Of a stretch of DNA of 64,000 nt, positions 1 to 9,514 are shown piece by piece (position 1 is the stretch's first letter; every line of letters starts with the position of its first letter). The stretch spans positions 1 to 64,000 of the forward strand of contig MLAK01000709.1 in assembly GCA_001839685.1 (NCBI GenBank), given 5' to 3'. The position numbers and the translations under genes are program-made. Source of the stretch: Tritrichomonas foetus. Lineage: Eukaryota; Parabasalia; Tritrichomonadida; Tritrichomonadidae. The notes beneath the pieces are model-generated. The model saw nothing but the letters and a program-made list of their open reading frames with translations. It had not been told where the DNA came from and searched no databases.

Positions 1-402
1 TTTGGGGGACCACTTTGTAAACCTTTCATATAGGAGGACCATGATTCCAGTCAAAGTTGTTAGACTTGAGGTTCATTTGTGTAATTTATTATACTATTGA
101 TAATAAACAACATGTACATTTAAAGATAATCAACAATATTTTTTGGGCGTAATTCATCAGACTGATGAACTTTTATTATTTAGAATGCTTTATAAAGAAT
201 ACGATTAAATAGCTCAGAATTTATCTTCAGGATTATCATCTAATATCTTGAAATATAGTCAAAAACAAAGCAAATTTATCCTATAAATAGTTATTATTTC
301 TTTATATATCCATTAAAAAATTGTATGAAAATAAATATAGACCTACCTTTGCGTGTGATTGATTGATCTGTTACATCACATTTATATTATAAACTATTCA
401 AA
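1..402. other. Intergenic, window edge
   Basis: No gene is visible. The first 100 bases are less AT-rich than what follows and could be the end of an element or gene beyond the window, but no frame stays open. A TCACA box at 376-380 fits the trichomonad Inr consensus TCAYW and lies about 25 nt before the ATG at 403. Confidence 0.4.
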
Positions 403-741
403 ATGTATGAAAATGCTCCATTTCAACAATGCGTAGCTATCCTTCATCCAAACGAGGAACTTCAGCTTCCATTTGATAAACACATTCGAATCGACCGATT
501 TTCTCTCCTTCCAGAATCAGGCGTTGGTGATGGCCATCGAGCGGTCATCATGTCCCATGTTTTAGCCAAAACGAGTGATCAGCGATGTATTTCCATGGAT
601 GTTGCAATTGCCTCGTTTATTGTAGGCCAAGATTTTGATCAATCGTGCAATATTATTCTTGCTCCATCAGATAAATGCGTCCTTTCGATTGTTGGTGCGC
701 CTGTCACAATTCAAATCCTCTATTCAAAGTTCAGCAAGTAA
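403..741 (+). CDS. Small beta-rich protein, possibly nucleoplasmin-like domain
   Basis: This is a 112-residue protein that starts at an ATG 25 nt after an Inr-like box. It has no signal peptide or membrane segment. The pattern of alternating hydrophobic strands, including SMDVAIASFIVGQDF and NIILAPSDKCVLSIVGAP, with a closing VTIQILY strand, resembles the N-terminal nucleoplasmin-like fold found in nuclear FKBPs, plant HD2 histone deacetylases and nucleoplasmins. There is no FKBP domain or acidic tail behind it, so if the fold is right this is an isolated domain, perhaps a histone chaperone. That is inference; the gene itself looks real from its length, codon use and clean boundaries. Confidence 0.5.
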   Translation: MYENAPFQQCVAILHPNEELQLPFDKHIRIDRFSLLPESGVGDGHRAVIMSHVLAKTSDQRCISMDVAIASFIVGQDFDQSCNIILAPSDKCVLSIVGAPVTIQILYSKFSK

Positions 742-918
742 GAATTTCTTCTGTTTGTTCTTTTTTTTTGTATCTTATTAAAAATAATAATCATGATGAT
801 TTTTTGCCCTTTCTTTCATTTTTCATTTAAATAAATACTTTTCATTATTAACTATGCTATTTACAAACTCTATGTGTTTTCCATAAAATTCCAATTAATA
901 TTTTCATGTGAATTTGAT

Positions 919-930
919 CCTAGTTTTCGA
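919..930 (+). repeat. 12-bp intergenic motif, copy 1 of 3
   Basis: The motif CCTAGTTTTCGA occurs here and again at 11929-11940 and 26509-26520. All copies are on the + strand and all are in intergenic DNA. The role is unknown. Confidence 0.4.
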
Positions 931-1027
931 GTATTAAGATATAATATATCGTTTAATTTTATTTTCAACTATTTAATTGATATGATATTTCATCAATGAT
1001 CCGATAAATTCGATATTATCATGATTT

Positions 1028-2635
1028 ATGATCAAAACTTTTACAAGCAATAATTGGTCAAATGTTCATTCAATTTTAGACAATTTTTTGTCATTCCATT
1101 TTTCTTTCCAGCGATCAATTCTCGAAATGCAGAAGTATATCAAATTCGAAATCTCGCCCAACCTCGACCGTTTTTGGAAGATAATTGGGTTTTCCGACAA
1201 AGAGCGCGAAATTGAAAAAAATCGATTATCAGATATTTTAACAAATTCTTACGAAAAGTTCGTGAAAGATGTCAGCGTCGATGTGCAGCACCTTTTTGAC
1301 GAAGTGGTTGAAATTCAAAATGAATTTAGGCGCCTTGTCCATAAATATGGAGATACAAAAGAAAACCTTCCCATTACAAACGATCTCCCGCTTTTAAAGC
1401 AGTTAGAAATCAATAAAAATGCACTTGACAATTTAAAATCCAAATACGAAAAACGAGAAGAAGAATTTGAAGAATCCCATTCACAAATAATTCACTTTTT
1501 CAATATTTTAGGAATTCCTGAAGAAGGAAGAGGTGATTATAATGAAATAGGAGATAGTGATTTGACCAAAGAACGCTTACAAATGTTTCAACAAAGATTA
1601 TCATCATTAAAAAATGAAGCAGAAAAAAGAACGATTTTGCTGAATAATTTAAATGATTCTCTTCAATCACTCTCTGATGAACTTTTTGAAGAACTTCCTG
1701 CAGAAATATCACAGATTTTTGAAAACGAAAAATATGATAATGAATCTTTATCAATTTTAGACGAATATCATGATTATTTGATAAATTTGAAAATAGAAAG
1801 AACTGAAAAGATTAATAAATTGAATAAAAGAATCACTTATTTATATAATATTCTTGCAATCGATCCACTCGATCAAATCAATGTACCAACAGCATTATCA
1901 GCTGATACAATCGATGAATTACAAAGTGAAGTTGACTTTTTGGAAAGCAATATGAAAAGTAGACTTCCAAGTGTTGTCAAGAAGTTGAATGAAGCGATTT
2001 CCAAACTTTGTGATGTTTTAGAGATTCCAATGAAAAAAAGACCAATATATAAATACGAAAAGGATGAAGATCTCGAAACTAGTGTTGTTTATTTAAAGGG
2101 AGAATTCGAGAAGCTCACGCAAAGACACAATAAAATGAAACCAATTATTGATTTGATATACGAAAGAGATGCCCTCTACGATATTATTAATATGCCTGCA
2201 ATGGTGGCATCAAAAAACTCAGCACCGACTAAAACAACACCTACAAAAGCAGCACCCTCGAAAACCTCACCTACGAAAAACACAAGTAGTAAAAACTCAT
2301 CGATGAATTCGACTCAGAACATTTCTGGACAATTCAAAGAGAAGAAAATGGCACGCATTGAACTTGCCAAACTCGAAGTGAATTTATATAAACTTTTAAT
2401 GGAATACAGAAATGAAAATGGTCATGATTTTGAATATGGTGGTGTCATTGTAATAAATACAATTGATACCAAAAAGTATCCAAATGAAATCGTGGATGGA
2501 AAAAACCTTCTAAAGAAGAAAATTGAATCAGCAAGTGCAACTATGAATCAAATTGCAGGAAAACAAAAAGCGCAAACACCAACTAAACCAAAAGCAGCAA
2601 GATCGATGCTATACAGAACACCACAACGCAAATAG
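1028..2635 (+). CDS. MAP65/PRC1/Ase1-like microtubule-bundling protein
   Basis: This 535-residue, largely helical protein has the hallmarks of the MAP65/PRC1/Ase1 family of antiparallel-microtubule crosslinkers. An opening helix reads LDRFWKIIGFSDKEREIEK. Regularly spaced helix-turn blocks follow (IIHFFNILGIPEEGR, ITYLYNILAIDPLDQ, ISKLCDVLEIPMKKRP), matching the repeating 'L...LGI....R' units of the dimerisation and spectrin-like regions. A Thr/Ser/Pro/Lys-rich linker lies near residues 395-435 and a basic tail ends the protein, as expected of the disordered microtubule-binding C terminus. It probably acts in the mitotic spindle midzone or the trichomonad axostyle and cytoskeleton. A second in-frame ATG at 1127 starts closer to the conserved region and follows a TCATT box at 1090-1094, so the true protein may be 502 residues. 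Confidence 0.7.
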   Translation: MIKTFTSNNWSNVHSILDNFLSFHFSFQRSILEMQKYIKFEISPNLDRFWKIIGFSDKEREIEKNRLSDILTNSYEKFVKDVSVDVQHLFDEVVEIQNEFRRLVHKYGDTKENLPITNDLPLLKQLEINKNALDNLKSKYEKREEEFEESHSQIIHFFNILGIPEEGRGDYNEIGDSDLTKERLQMFQQRLSSLKNEAEKRTILLNNLNDSLQSLSDELFEELPAEISQIFENEKYDNESLSILDEYHDYLINLKIERTEKINKLNKRITYLYNILAIDPLDQINVPTALSADTIDELQSEVDFLESNMKSRLPSVVKKLNEAISKLCDVLEIPMKKRPIYKYEKDEDLETSVVYLKGEFEKLTQRHNKMKPIIDLIYERDALYDIINMPAMVASKNSAPTKTTPTKAAPSKTSPTKNTSSKNSSMNSTQNISGQFKEKKMARIELAKLEVNLYKLLMEYRNENGHDFEYGGVIVINTIDTKKYPNEIVDGKNLLKKKIESASATMNQIAGKQKAQTPTKPKAARSMLYRTPQRK

Positions 2636-2921
2636 GAAATACCAGTATAATTATTTTTGTATTTATTTATTTATATTCGCCTTTAATAAAATTGTGTTTC
2701 GATGAATTTTCATTCATATTTTTGTATCATCTTTTTTATTTTCCTTTTTACTCAAAATTCTTAATTAGAAAAACAAAATTGGAAATGAATCCGACAATTT
2801 TTGTTTATAAAGAGAAGTAAAATCAAAGGATATCAGTGGAGATTAATAAAAAGAGCCCAAAAAGTTGAATCAAATTATCGCCAAAATAATTGACCTTAAT
2901 TTGGCCTTTGTCAAATTGCAG

Positions 2922-5720
2922 ATGGAAAAGAAATCTTTTTTAGAAGAATTGGAGAGTATTGTTGATCTCGGTGATCCATCGCAAGTTCAGCTTTATACAG
3001 ATATTCTGTCAGATCAGAATAATGAAGCACAATTAAATAAAACTGTTCAATTATGTTTCCATATTTTGAAAGAGCAAGGCCAGCCAGCAAGATCAGCACA
3101 ATCAAATTCATCTGATGTTCCTAGGCTTCTTGGACATCTTCAGCATTTTGTTTCAATACTTGAATCATTTTCAATGGATTCTGAGTATATGGATCTTTTC
3201 ATAGCAAATAAAGAATCATCCCCTAAATTAATTCCAAGAACATTTTTTTCTGCTGAAGCAGAAAGACTAAAAAAATTTATTGAATCTTTTCCAGATCGAA
3301 AGTTCGTTGAAACTTCTCTTTCAGAACTTCGGCCAGAATACTTAACTCAAAAATTAAAAGAATTACGAATTTTGCAAAGTAAAGTTGAAAACACATCAAA
3401 TGTTTCTGAACTCAGAAATTATTTTCAAGAAATTTGCACACTTTTTGAACTTTCTTCTTTATTCAATGATCGTTTAATTCACAAAATGAATCAAATGAAA
3501 AATAATCCAAACGAAAACTCTTCAAACTCTCATCAAAACCAATCTTCGAATCAAAATAATCAAGAAAATAATAATGAAGACCAAGAAAATGATAAAAGTG
3601 AATCAAATAGTGATAACAATGAAGAAACTATGAAAGGTTTAAAAGATGAAATTAACGAATTGAAAAACCAATTGCAACAAAAAGAAGAAATGAGTAACAG
3701 AATTTGCCAAATAGAAAATGTGATTGGGAAATTGAAAGAGCAGTGCCAATCAGCTGAAAATAAATCGAAAAAATTATTGAAAGAAAACCAAAAATTAAAA
3801 AAAGAATTAAGCATAAAAGAAAATCAAATTAAAGAAATAAATGAAACACATATAAATTCATTTCAGTCACAGCTTCAAACAAATCACAATGAAAATCAGA
3901 CCTATAAAGTTGAAATTCAAGAATTGAAAAGTAAAATAACCTTTTTACAAAATGAAAATTCAAAACTCATTCAGAAAAATGAAGAAATTAAATCCCAAAT
4001 CGAAAATTACAAATCAAATCAACCAGAAAATGAATTTAATGAAACAAAAATTGCAAAACTCAAGCAGAAAATCAAAATAATGAAACATCAAATTAAACAA
4101 AAAGACGACATAATTCAAATTTCTGAAAATGAAAATAAAAATTTGAAAGCACAAGTTTTATTAACTAATTCAGATTCAAAATCCTATGATGAACAGATTT
4201 CCAATCAAAAACAAGAGCTAAAAAGCTTGAAATCAAAACTGAAATTGAAAAAAGAAGAAATTGCTAAACTTTTTGAACAAAATCAAAATTTAAAATCACA
4301 AATCACTCAACTAAATGATTCCAATAATTCTTTGAAACATGATGATTCATTAAAATTGAAAGAAACAGTTGATAAATTAACAAATCGTTTAATTGATCTA
4401 AAATCTTCACAAAAAAATATCAATTCTGAAATAATTTCTGAAAATAAGAAATTAAAAACCCAATTAAAAACATTGAAATCATCTAATAATAAATTAAAGG
4501 AAGAAAACAAAAAACTCCAAAACCAAATTTCTTCCAATTCAAATTCAAACGCAAAAATCGTTGAGAATGACAAACATTTAAAATTTGAAGAAATTAAAAA
4601 TAAATATGAGCTTTTGATGGCAGAATATGACATCCTTAAAAATCAACTTCAACGTGAAATTGAAGCCAAAAAAGAAATTGAAAAAGAAAACATCGAAATT
4701 GAAATTGAAAATCGTGAAATTGTAAAAGCCTCTGAAGCTCTTAAAAATGAGGTTTTGAACGTGAAAAATGTTTTGACAGAAGATTTCCGATCAATGGAAA
4801 AAGAAAATATTTATATGAAAAAACAAAACCATCAACTAATGAATAGTATTTCCGAATTAAAGTCTCAATTTATGGAATCAAAAAATGACTCAGAAAGAGA
4901 GATAGAAATCCTTAAAGCTAAAATTGAAGTCCTTCGAAATAAAAAGAAAGAATTAAAAAGCAAATTGATTCAAAATCATCAAAACAATGATTCAGGAAAC
5001 GAAAGAAAAACCACAAAGGAGCTAACCAAAACCTCCTATGATGAAAATAACAATGAAAATTATCGTAAAAAGTCTAATAAGAGTGAGAAAGAGAATGAAA
5101 ATTCGAGTTCTGAAGTTTTTGATATGTCAGAATCATTTAACAATCTTTTGAATGAAAGAGATGAACTTTTACAGATGAATCAAAAACTAAAAAATCAAGT
5201 TAAAGCTTTGAGAAAGCGAAATAAAGAAATAATTAATGCATCTAATGAAATCGCAGAGTCCTATCAATCAAAACTTGAAGAAATTAAAACTCTCAAAAAA
5301 GAAAATAAATTAATGAAAAAAGAAAAAGAAATCTCACCAAAATCACTTCAATCTGACTCAATTATGAATACAAATACACTCATTACAACTACTCAACTCA
5401 GCGGAATTGACTCATACACGCCTATTTCAACCAACTCTCCATCAAGTATTAATAACATAAATATTAATAATTCTAATGAAATGAGTGTATCTAAATTTGC
5501 GATGATGCTTGCCGGAGCTCTTTCTGAACCGTTACAAATGATGCAACTGAGAAGTGAAGTATTCAGACTTGTTGAAATTGTGAGAAAAGAACATGCTAAA
5601 GTTTCTGTAATCGAAAAGAAAACTGATTCAATTGGAACTATTCCAATTTTAGCACCTCAATTTGATGATTTGGATAGAGAGATTTTGAATTTACAGAGAA
5701 GCATCCAATCTGATTTATAA
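2922..5720 (+). CDS. Large coiled-coil protein
   Basis: The open frame extends upstream, but the first ATG is at 2922 (MEKKSFLEELESIVDL), giving 932 residues. Residues about 1-200 are globular-helical. An Asn/Gln/Ser-rich spacer covers about 205-240. From there to about 830 the protein is almost unbroken heptad coiled coil rich in Lys, Glu, Gln and Asn, with a break near 695-750. A Ser/Thr/Asn linker leads to a short C-terminal amphipathic segment of about 80 residues. No catalytic motif or membrane anchor is present. Proteins of this build in parabasalids are typically cytoskeletal (basal body, costa, golgin or centrosomal), but nothing here selects one role. Long runs of AAA/GAA codons make the sequence very A-rich on the coding strand. 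Confidence 0.75.
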   Translation: MEKKSFLEELESIVDLGDPSQVQLYTDILSDQNNEAQLNKTVQLCFHILKEQGQPARSAQSNSSDVPRLLGHLQHFVSILESFSMDSEYMDLFIANKESSPKLIPRTFFSAEAERLKKFIESFPDRKFVETSLSELRPEYLTQKLKELRILQSKVENTSNVSELRNYFQEICTLFELSSLFNDRLIHKMNQMKNNPNENSSNSHQNQSSNQNNQENNNEDQENDKSESNSDNNEETMKGLKDEINELKNQLQQKEEMSNRICQIENVIGKLKEQCQSAENKSKKLLKENQKLKKELSIKENQIKEINETHINSFQSQLQTNHNENQTYKVEIQELKSKITFLQNENSKLIQKNEEIKSQIENYKSNQPENEFNETKIAKLKQKIKIMKHQIKQKDDIIQISENENKNLKAQVLLTNSDSKSYDEQISNQKQELKSLKSKLKLKKEEIAKLFEQNQNLKSQITQLNDSNNSLKHDDSLKLKETVDKLTNRLIDLKSSQKNINSEIISENKKLKTQLKTLKSSNNKLKEENKKLQNQISSNSNSNAKIVENDKHLKFEEIKNKYELLMAEYDILKNQLQREIEAKKEIEKENIEIEIENREIVKASEALKNEVLNVKNVLTEDFRSMEKENIYMKKQNHQLMNSISELKSQFMESKNDSEREIEILKAKIEVLRNKKKELKSKLIQNHQNNDSGNERKTTKELTKTSYDENNNENYRKKSNKSEKENENSSSEVFDMSESFNNLLNERDELLQMNQKLKNQVKALRKRNKEIINASNEIAESYQSKLEEIKTLKKENKLMKKEKEISPKSLQSDSIMNTNTLITTTQLSGIDSYTPISTNSPSSINNININNSNEMSVSKFAMMLAGALSEPLQMMQLRSEVFRLVEIVRKEHAKVSVIEKKTDSIGTIPILAPQFDDLDREILNLQRSIQSDL

Positions 5721-6149
5721 TATTTCGACAAATATAGATGATAATATATTATATATACTCTCGGTATTTTATTTATATATATTTATATATATATAAAATT
5801 GTTATTTATTTGTTATAAATTATAGTTCTCATGTTTTTGTTAATTCTTATTTTCATTATTTTTTATTATTCTGATATCTCAGATATTGAGCATGATGATT
5901 AGTATTTCATTATTTAGGTTTTCTTGAAGAACAATAATTTATCAAAATTATCTTTCAACAATTATTTTATCAAAATTAATATACAAATCTTGAAATTATT
6001 GTTCTTCAAGAAAACCTTTCAATTAAAGTCCTTTTTACCAGAAGCCAAACCACGAGCATCAAAGAGCATTTGAATTGCTATCTGGTTGAACTTTTATCGA
6101 CCAGATAATAAGCCAAAAAGTTGATATTCTGAAATCGACATTAAATATC
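5721..6149. other. Intergenic with AT microsatellite and long inverted repeat
   Basis: Alternating TA/TAT tracts at about 5735-5800 follow the coiled-coil gene. A perfect 25-bp inverted repeat sits at 5916-6017. No coding potential is seen. Confidence 0.6.
5916..6017. repeat. Perfect 25-bp inverted repeat with 52-bp spacer
   Basis: The left arm 5916-5940 begins AGGTTTTCTTGAAGAAC and the right arm 5993-6017 is its exact reverse complement. The spacer contains a 10-bp direct repeat, ATCAAAATTA, beginning at 5941 and again near 5969. The element ends about 130 bp before the next start codon. It could be a very small terminal-inverted-repeat element (MITE-like) or a hairpin in flanking RNA. No clear target-site duplication is visible beyond flanking Ts. 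Confidence 0.7.
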
Positions 6150-6500
6150 ATGGGAAAAGATAAAAAGACAGAAGAAGCGCCAATTTTTGAGCCTAGACCT
6201 GATTTGGGTGCTGCCGAACCATTCACAGAAAAACTTCAATCGCCTCGATCAAACTTTTTCGACGCTGCATCAATGCTAGTTGTCTCACTTTCATTTCTCG
6301 GACTTGTTTTTGCAGAGCCAGCCTTCAATTTGGCTGCCCTATTCATGCTTTATGCGCTTTCTGTGAACAGGGGCCGTGGAAGCAGCTCATTCTCACAATC
6401 GACATTCGGATTCGTAATGGTGAGCTTTACAACATTTTTCCTTTACTATAGGATGACGCAAGGCTATGCAGTAATGCTGAAGGAAGCTAGGCAGAAATAG
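6150..6500 (+). CDS. Asterix/PAT10 (WDR83OS)-like ER membrane protein
   Basis: This 116-residue protein has a charged N terminus rich in Lys, Glu and Pro, then two or three closely packed hydrophobic segments at about residues 40-72 and 86-103. Between them is the polar turn SVNRGRGSSSFSQSTFGFVM. The order matches Asterix (UPF0139), which has a short cytosolic tail, a first hairpin, an Asn-Ser/Arg-Ser turn and a final membrane segment. In animals Asterix pairs with CCDC47 in the PAT complex that shields membrane-protein segments at the ER translocon. Length (about 105-120 residues) agrees. The assignment rests on pattern, not on a diagnostic motif, so an unrelated small ER protein is possible. 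Confidence 0.5.
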   Translation: MGKDKKTEEAPIFEPRPDLGAAEPFTEKLQSPRSNFFDAASMLVVSLSFLGLVFAEPAFNLAALFMLYALSVNRGRGSSSFSQSTFGFVMVSFTTFFLYYRMTQGYAVMLKEARQK

Positions 6501-7780
6501 AACACGCATACGTAATTTTTTTGTAATAAAAATTTATTTTCATCATTCAAAAACATAAAAACGAAAGAATAAATTCTCATTTTCTTTTTGTTCTTTCATT
6601 ATCTTTTCGTCCTTTCATTGTCTTTTCATTCTTGTGTTCACTTTTCCTTGATAATTTATATTATTCTGTTTATTCATTCTTTCCTAATGATGATAAAAAA
6701 AACTTTTTTGTTGAGAAATCGGAATTTCCCGGAAAGAATAAAAAGACAAAGAAATATAGGAAAATAGATTTCTAACAACCAGTCTAAAATTAACCTCAAA
6801 ACCATAAAGTAAACATAAAACTGATAATTCAAGATTGAATCGCTCTAACAAACGAATTAATGTATCGATTGCCAGCTTAATAGAAGTTCTTCTCTCTAAA
6901 AATACTAATAATAATGAAATTCGATTATCTCCCTGAAAAACATGAATAATTTTATAATATTATTCATTTTGATGATAAAACCCTAATATTGAGCTTATTT
7001 AGTCACAAACTCGGTTTATATTGAATTTTTTGAATTTTTCATGAATAATATTCAGATTTTATCATATTCATGATGATCTTTTTCATATACATGTTGAAAT
7101 CATACTTTATTTCCATCATTCACCTGATAACTCTCGAAATTACTCATTCTTAGGAGTTTATTTGGTATACAAATCTGATCATTTATCGAAGTTTCTCGAG
7201 TGCGAGCATTTATAGAAATAGAATAAACATCAATTTTCTGTAATATTTATATCACTAATAAATAAAAAAATATTGATAATTTTAAAATTATCAATAATTT
7301 TTAAATTTCATGTTTTCTCTCATTTAATGATTCATAGTTTGGTATATGTGCCAGTATTGTCATGCATTAATAGTTTTAGAACGATCAATTTTTTTCTCTG
7401 GGAGGAAAGACAAATTGAATGACTATTGAAATCAAAGATTAGATGATATGAAATATTTTCTCAATTTTTCAATTAATCCTATTCAAAATCTTGCTTCTCA
7501 ATTCTCTGTCAAAAATTGAGATTCACTCTCGATATTGAGAAAAAAGATAAACCACTGTTCTCAACATCAAGATTCCGGGAGATGTTTAAACCTGATTCCG
7601 GTGAAAATAATGAAAAATACTTTCCTTATACAAGTTATAGGCATGAAATGAATGTTATAAATAATATCGAAGGAAAGAATCGAATTGACCTAAAAACCAT
7701 ATTTCATAAATTTTCAAAGATAGAACTAAAGAAGGTTACTTTAAGACATGGTTTACATTCAAACAATTTATTATCTAGTT
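6501..7780. other. 1.3-kb intergenic region without a clear gene
   Basis: No ATG-started frame of useful length is present. A frame open from 7516 to 7818 has no ATG near its 5' end and runs into the next gene on the other strand, so I do not call it. Several palindromes occur. A perfect 26-bp one is at 7271-7296. Two hairpins built on ATGAATA arms lie near 6942-6968 and 7039-7075. Confidence 0.5.
7271..7296. repeat. Perfect 26-bp palindrome
   Basis: Arms 7271-7283 and 7284-7296 are exact reverse complements (TATTGATAATTTT and partner) with no spacer. It is AT-rich, so chance is more likely than for a mixed-base arm. Confidence 0.5.
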
Positions 7781-9514
7781 TCATTCACTTCCAGAATCCT
7801 TTTGATTGGGTGATATAAATAACAATGAATTTTGTAATTTATTTTGCAAACATCTTGAAAATAGAGTTTCAAAATCAAGTTTTGAATCGACAGCTAAATT
7901 ATTTTGATCAGTTTTCTTGTGTGAATTGGGTTTTTCATTATTTTCATTTATTTGGTTTCGTTTTGATATATTGGGAGTCAATTGTCCTGTAATTTGTGAA
8001 TTTGGATTGCTAAGCATCTTCTGTAGTTGTTGAAAACTTTTTGTTGCAATACTGCAGTCTTTTTGTGGAACTGCCCTTTTGCGATATGTTCTTTTTGGTT
8101 TCGGTACTGACCGATTCGTACATGTTGTTTTGGTAGCATTAGGAACAGGATTATCTATATTCGCTGAAGTATTAGGGGAAATATTTCCCGCAACACTTTC
8201 TGCCAGTTGACCATTGGCCTCTGAGCATGTATTCAGTAAATTTTCTATATTGTTTAAGTTAGAAATATCTGTAGTTGAATTGTTTTGAAGTTGATCACAA
8301 GAATTTTCCATGATTCCACTTTGAGGAGAAGGCAAAGTTGCCATTTGATTAGATTGAATGTTTGTTAAGATAGTTTTGGTTTGTTGAGCCTGACTTAAGA
8401 GTTGCTGAAGATACGTCACAGTAGAAGTAACTTGAAGCTGAATTACATCAAGAATAGGAGATATTTTTTCGAAAGGATAAGTTTTCTTATCTTGAACATG
8501 TTGAATAAATTGAACAGTATTTAATAATTGTGATGTGTTTAAATTGACTAAATTTGTTGAATCGAGTTGATAGTTTTGTCTTAATTGGGAGAAAATGTTC
8601 GAAACTTTTGATGAATCGTCAGCATCTTCTAAAAGTATGTGATCAAAATTATCAAATCTACTCTGATTACTAGCATTATTAGTTGACTGATTTATAGCAT
8701 CATTGGTGGGATTATCGATGGTTCCAATCATTGGATCATTCAGCATATTGCTCAATGTATCCTTGAATAAATGACGATGATTTTGAGTACAAATATCAGA
8801 TGACTCATCATCAGATGGAAAAATATCTTTTGGAAATGGAACAACATGTTGATTGGAACTGGGAAAATCTGGGGTATCAATGTGCTTTTTTGAATTTGCA
8901 TGAAGAGGACTTAATTCTTTTGCTACTTTCATTACTGGATCAATGTTTTCAGGAAACCTATAATTGGGTTTAAAAGAATGTTCTTTTGTTGGAGGAGACT
9001 GTGGATTTAGGTTTGGAAAGTGAGTTGAAGTTGATTCTATACAATTCTTTGAAAAGCTGATTGTTTCATTATGTTGCACACTTTGAACTAGTTGATTATG
9101 GTTAGCCATATTAAGATCAACATGCTCTTGTTGTTGCTTTGGTTCGAATTTTTGATCAATTTCTGGAAAATGAGAGTCTGGCTGACTAGATAAACCAAAT
9201 TTGGCATTCTCATGCCCATAATTTTGATTATTGTTCGATATAGCATTTGAATCATTATTTACAACAATCTTTGGGGTTTGCTGTTCTTGTAATGTATTAT
9301 TTTTTTGTTTGAGGGATATGGTTTTATAGCACATATGCTTGAATACTTTCACACTCTTATTGATATCCTCTGCTTTTCGGAACATGTTACGGTCACATGT
9401 ACAATTGGCGCTTTTTTCGGGTTGGATATAGCATGATCTATGCTCGTTCATTAATAATACGAAATTGTGAGAACCTGAGTGCTTTTTACTCATGACCCCG
9501 CGTGTTCTCTCCAT
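7781..9514 (-). CDS. Gln/Asn/Ser-rich protein with basic patch, function unknown
   Basis: The open frame reaches 9592 but its first ATG is at 9514 (MERTRGVMSKKHSGSHN), giving 577 residues; MSKKHSGS, seven codons on, is an alternative start. Residues about 1-75 are the only part with mixed composition and contain a small Cys cluster (CYIQP, CTCDRN, HMCY) that might bind metal. The rest is disordered and rich in Gln, Asn, Ser and Pro. One strongly basic block, KPKRTYRKRAV, sits about 100 residues from the end and resembles an AT-hook or nuclear localisation signal. A nuclear transcription-related role is plausible but unproven. No known DNA-binding domain is recognisable. Confidence 0.6.
   Translation of the reverse strand: MERTRGVMSKKHSGSHNFVLLMNEHRSCYIQPEKSANCTCDRNMFRKAEDINKSVKVFKHMCYKTISLKQKNNTLQEQQTPKIVVNNDSNAISNNNQNYGHENAKFGLSSQPDSHFPEIDQKFEPKQQQEHVDLNMANHNQLVQSVQHNETISFSKNCIESTSTHFPNLNPQSPPTKEHSFKPNYRFPENIDPVMKVAKELSPLHANSKKHIDTPDFPSSNQHVVPFPKDIFPSDDESSDICTQNHRHLFKDTLSNMLNDPMIGTIDNPTNDAINQSTNNASNQSRFDNFDHILLEDADDSSKVSNIFSQLRQNYQLDSTNLVNLNTSQLLNTVQFIQHVQDKKTYPFEKISPILDVIQLQVTSTVTYLQQLLSQAQQTKTILTNIQSNQMATLPSPQSGIMENSCDQLQNNSTTDISNLNNIENLLNTCSEANGQLAESVAGNISPNTSANIDNPVPNATKTTCTNRSVPKPKRTYRKRAVPQKDCSIATKSFQQLQKMLSNPNSQITGQLTPNISKRNQINENNEKPNSHKKTDQNNLAVDSKLDFETLFSRCLQNKLQNSLLFISPNQKDSGSE

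Noticed and set aside
7516..7818. Plus-strand frame of 100 codons
   Set aside because: No ATG near the beginning, no recognisable domain, and it overlaps the end of the Gln/Asn-rich gene on the other strand.
9140..9155. tRNA-like box B (GGTTCGAAT)
   Set aside because: It lies in a coding region and has no cloverleaf around it.
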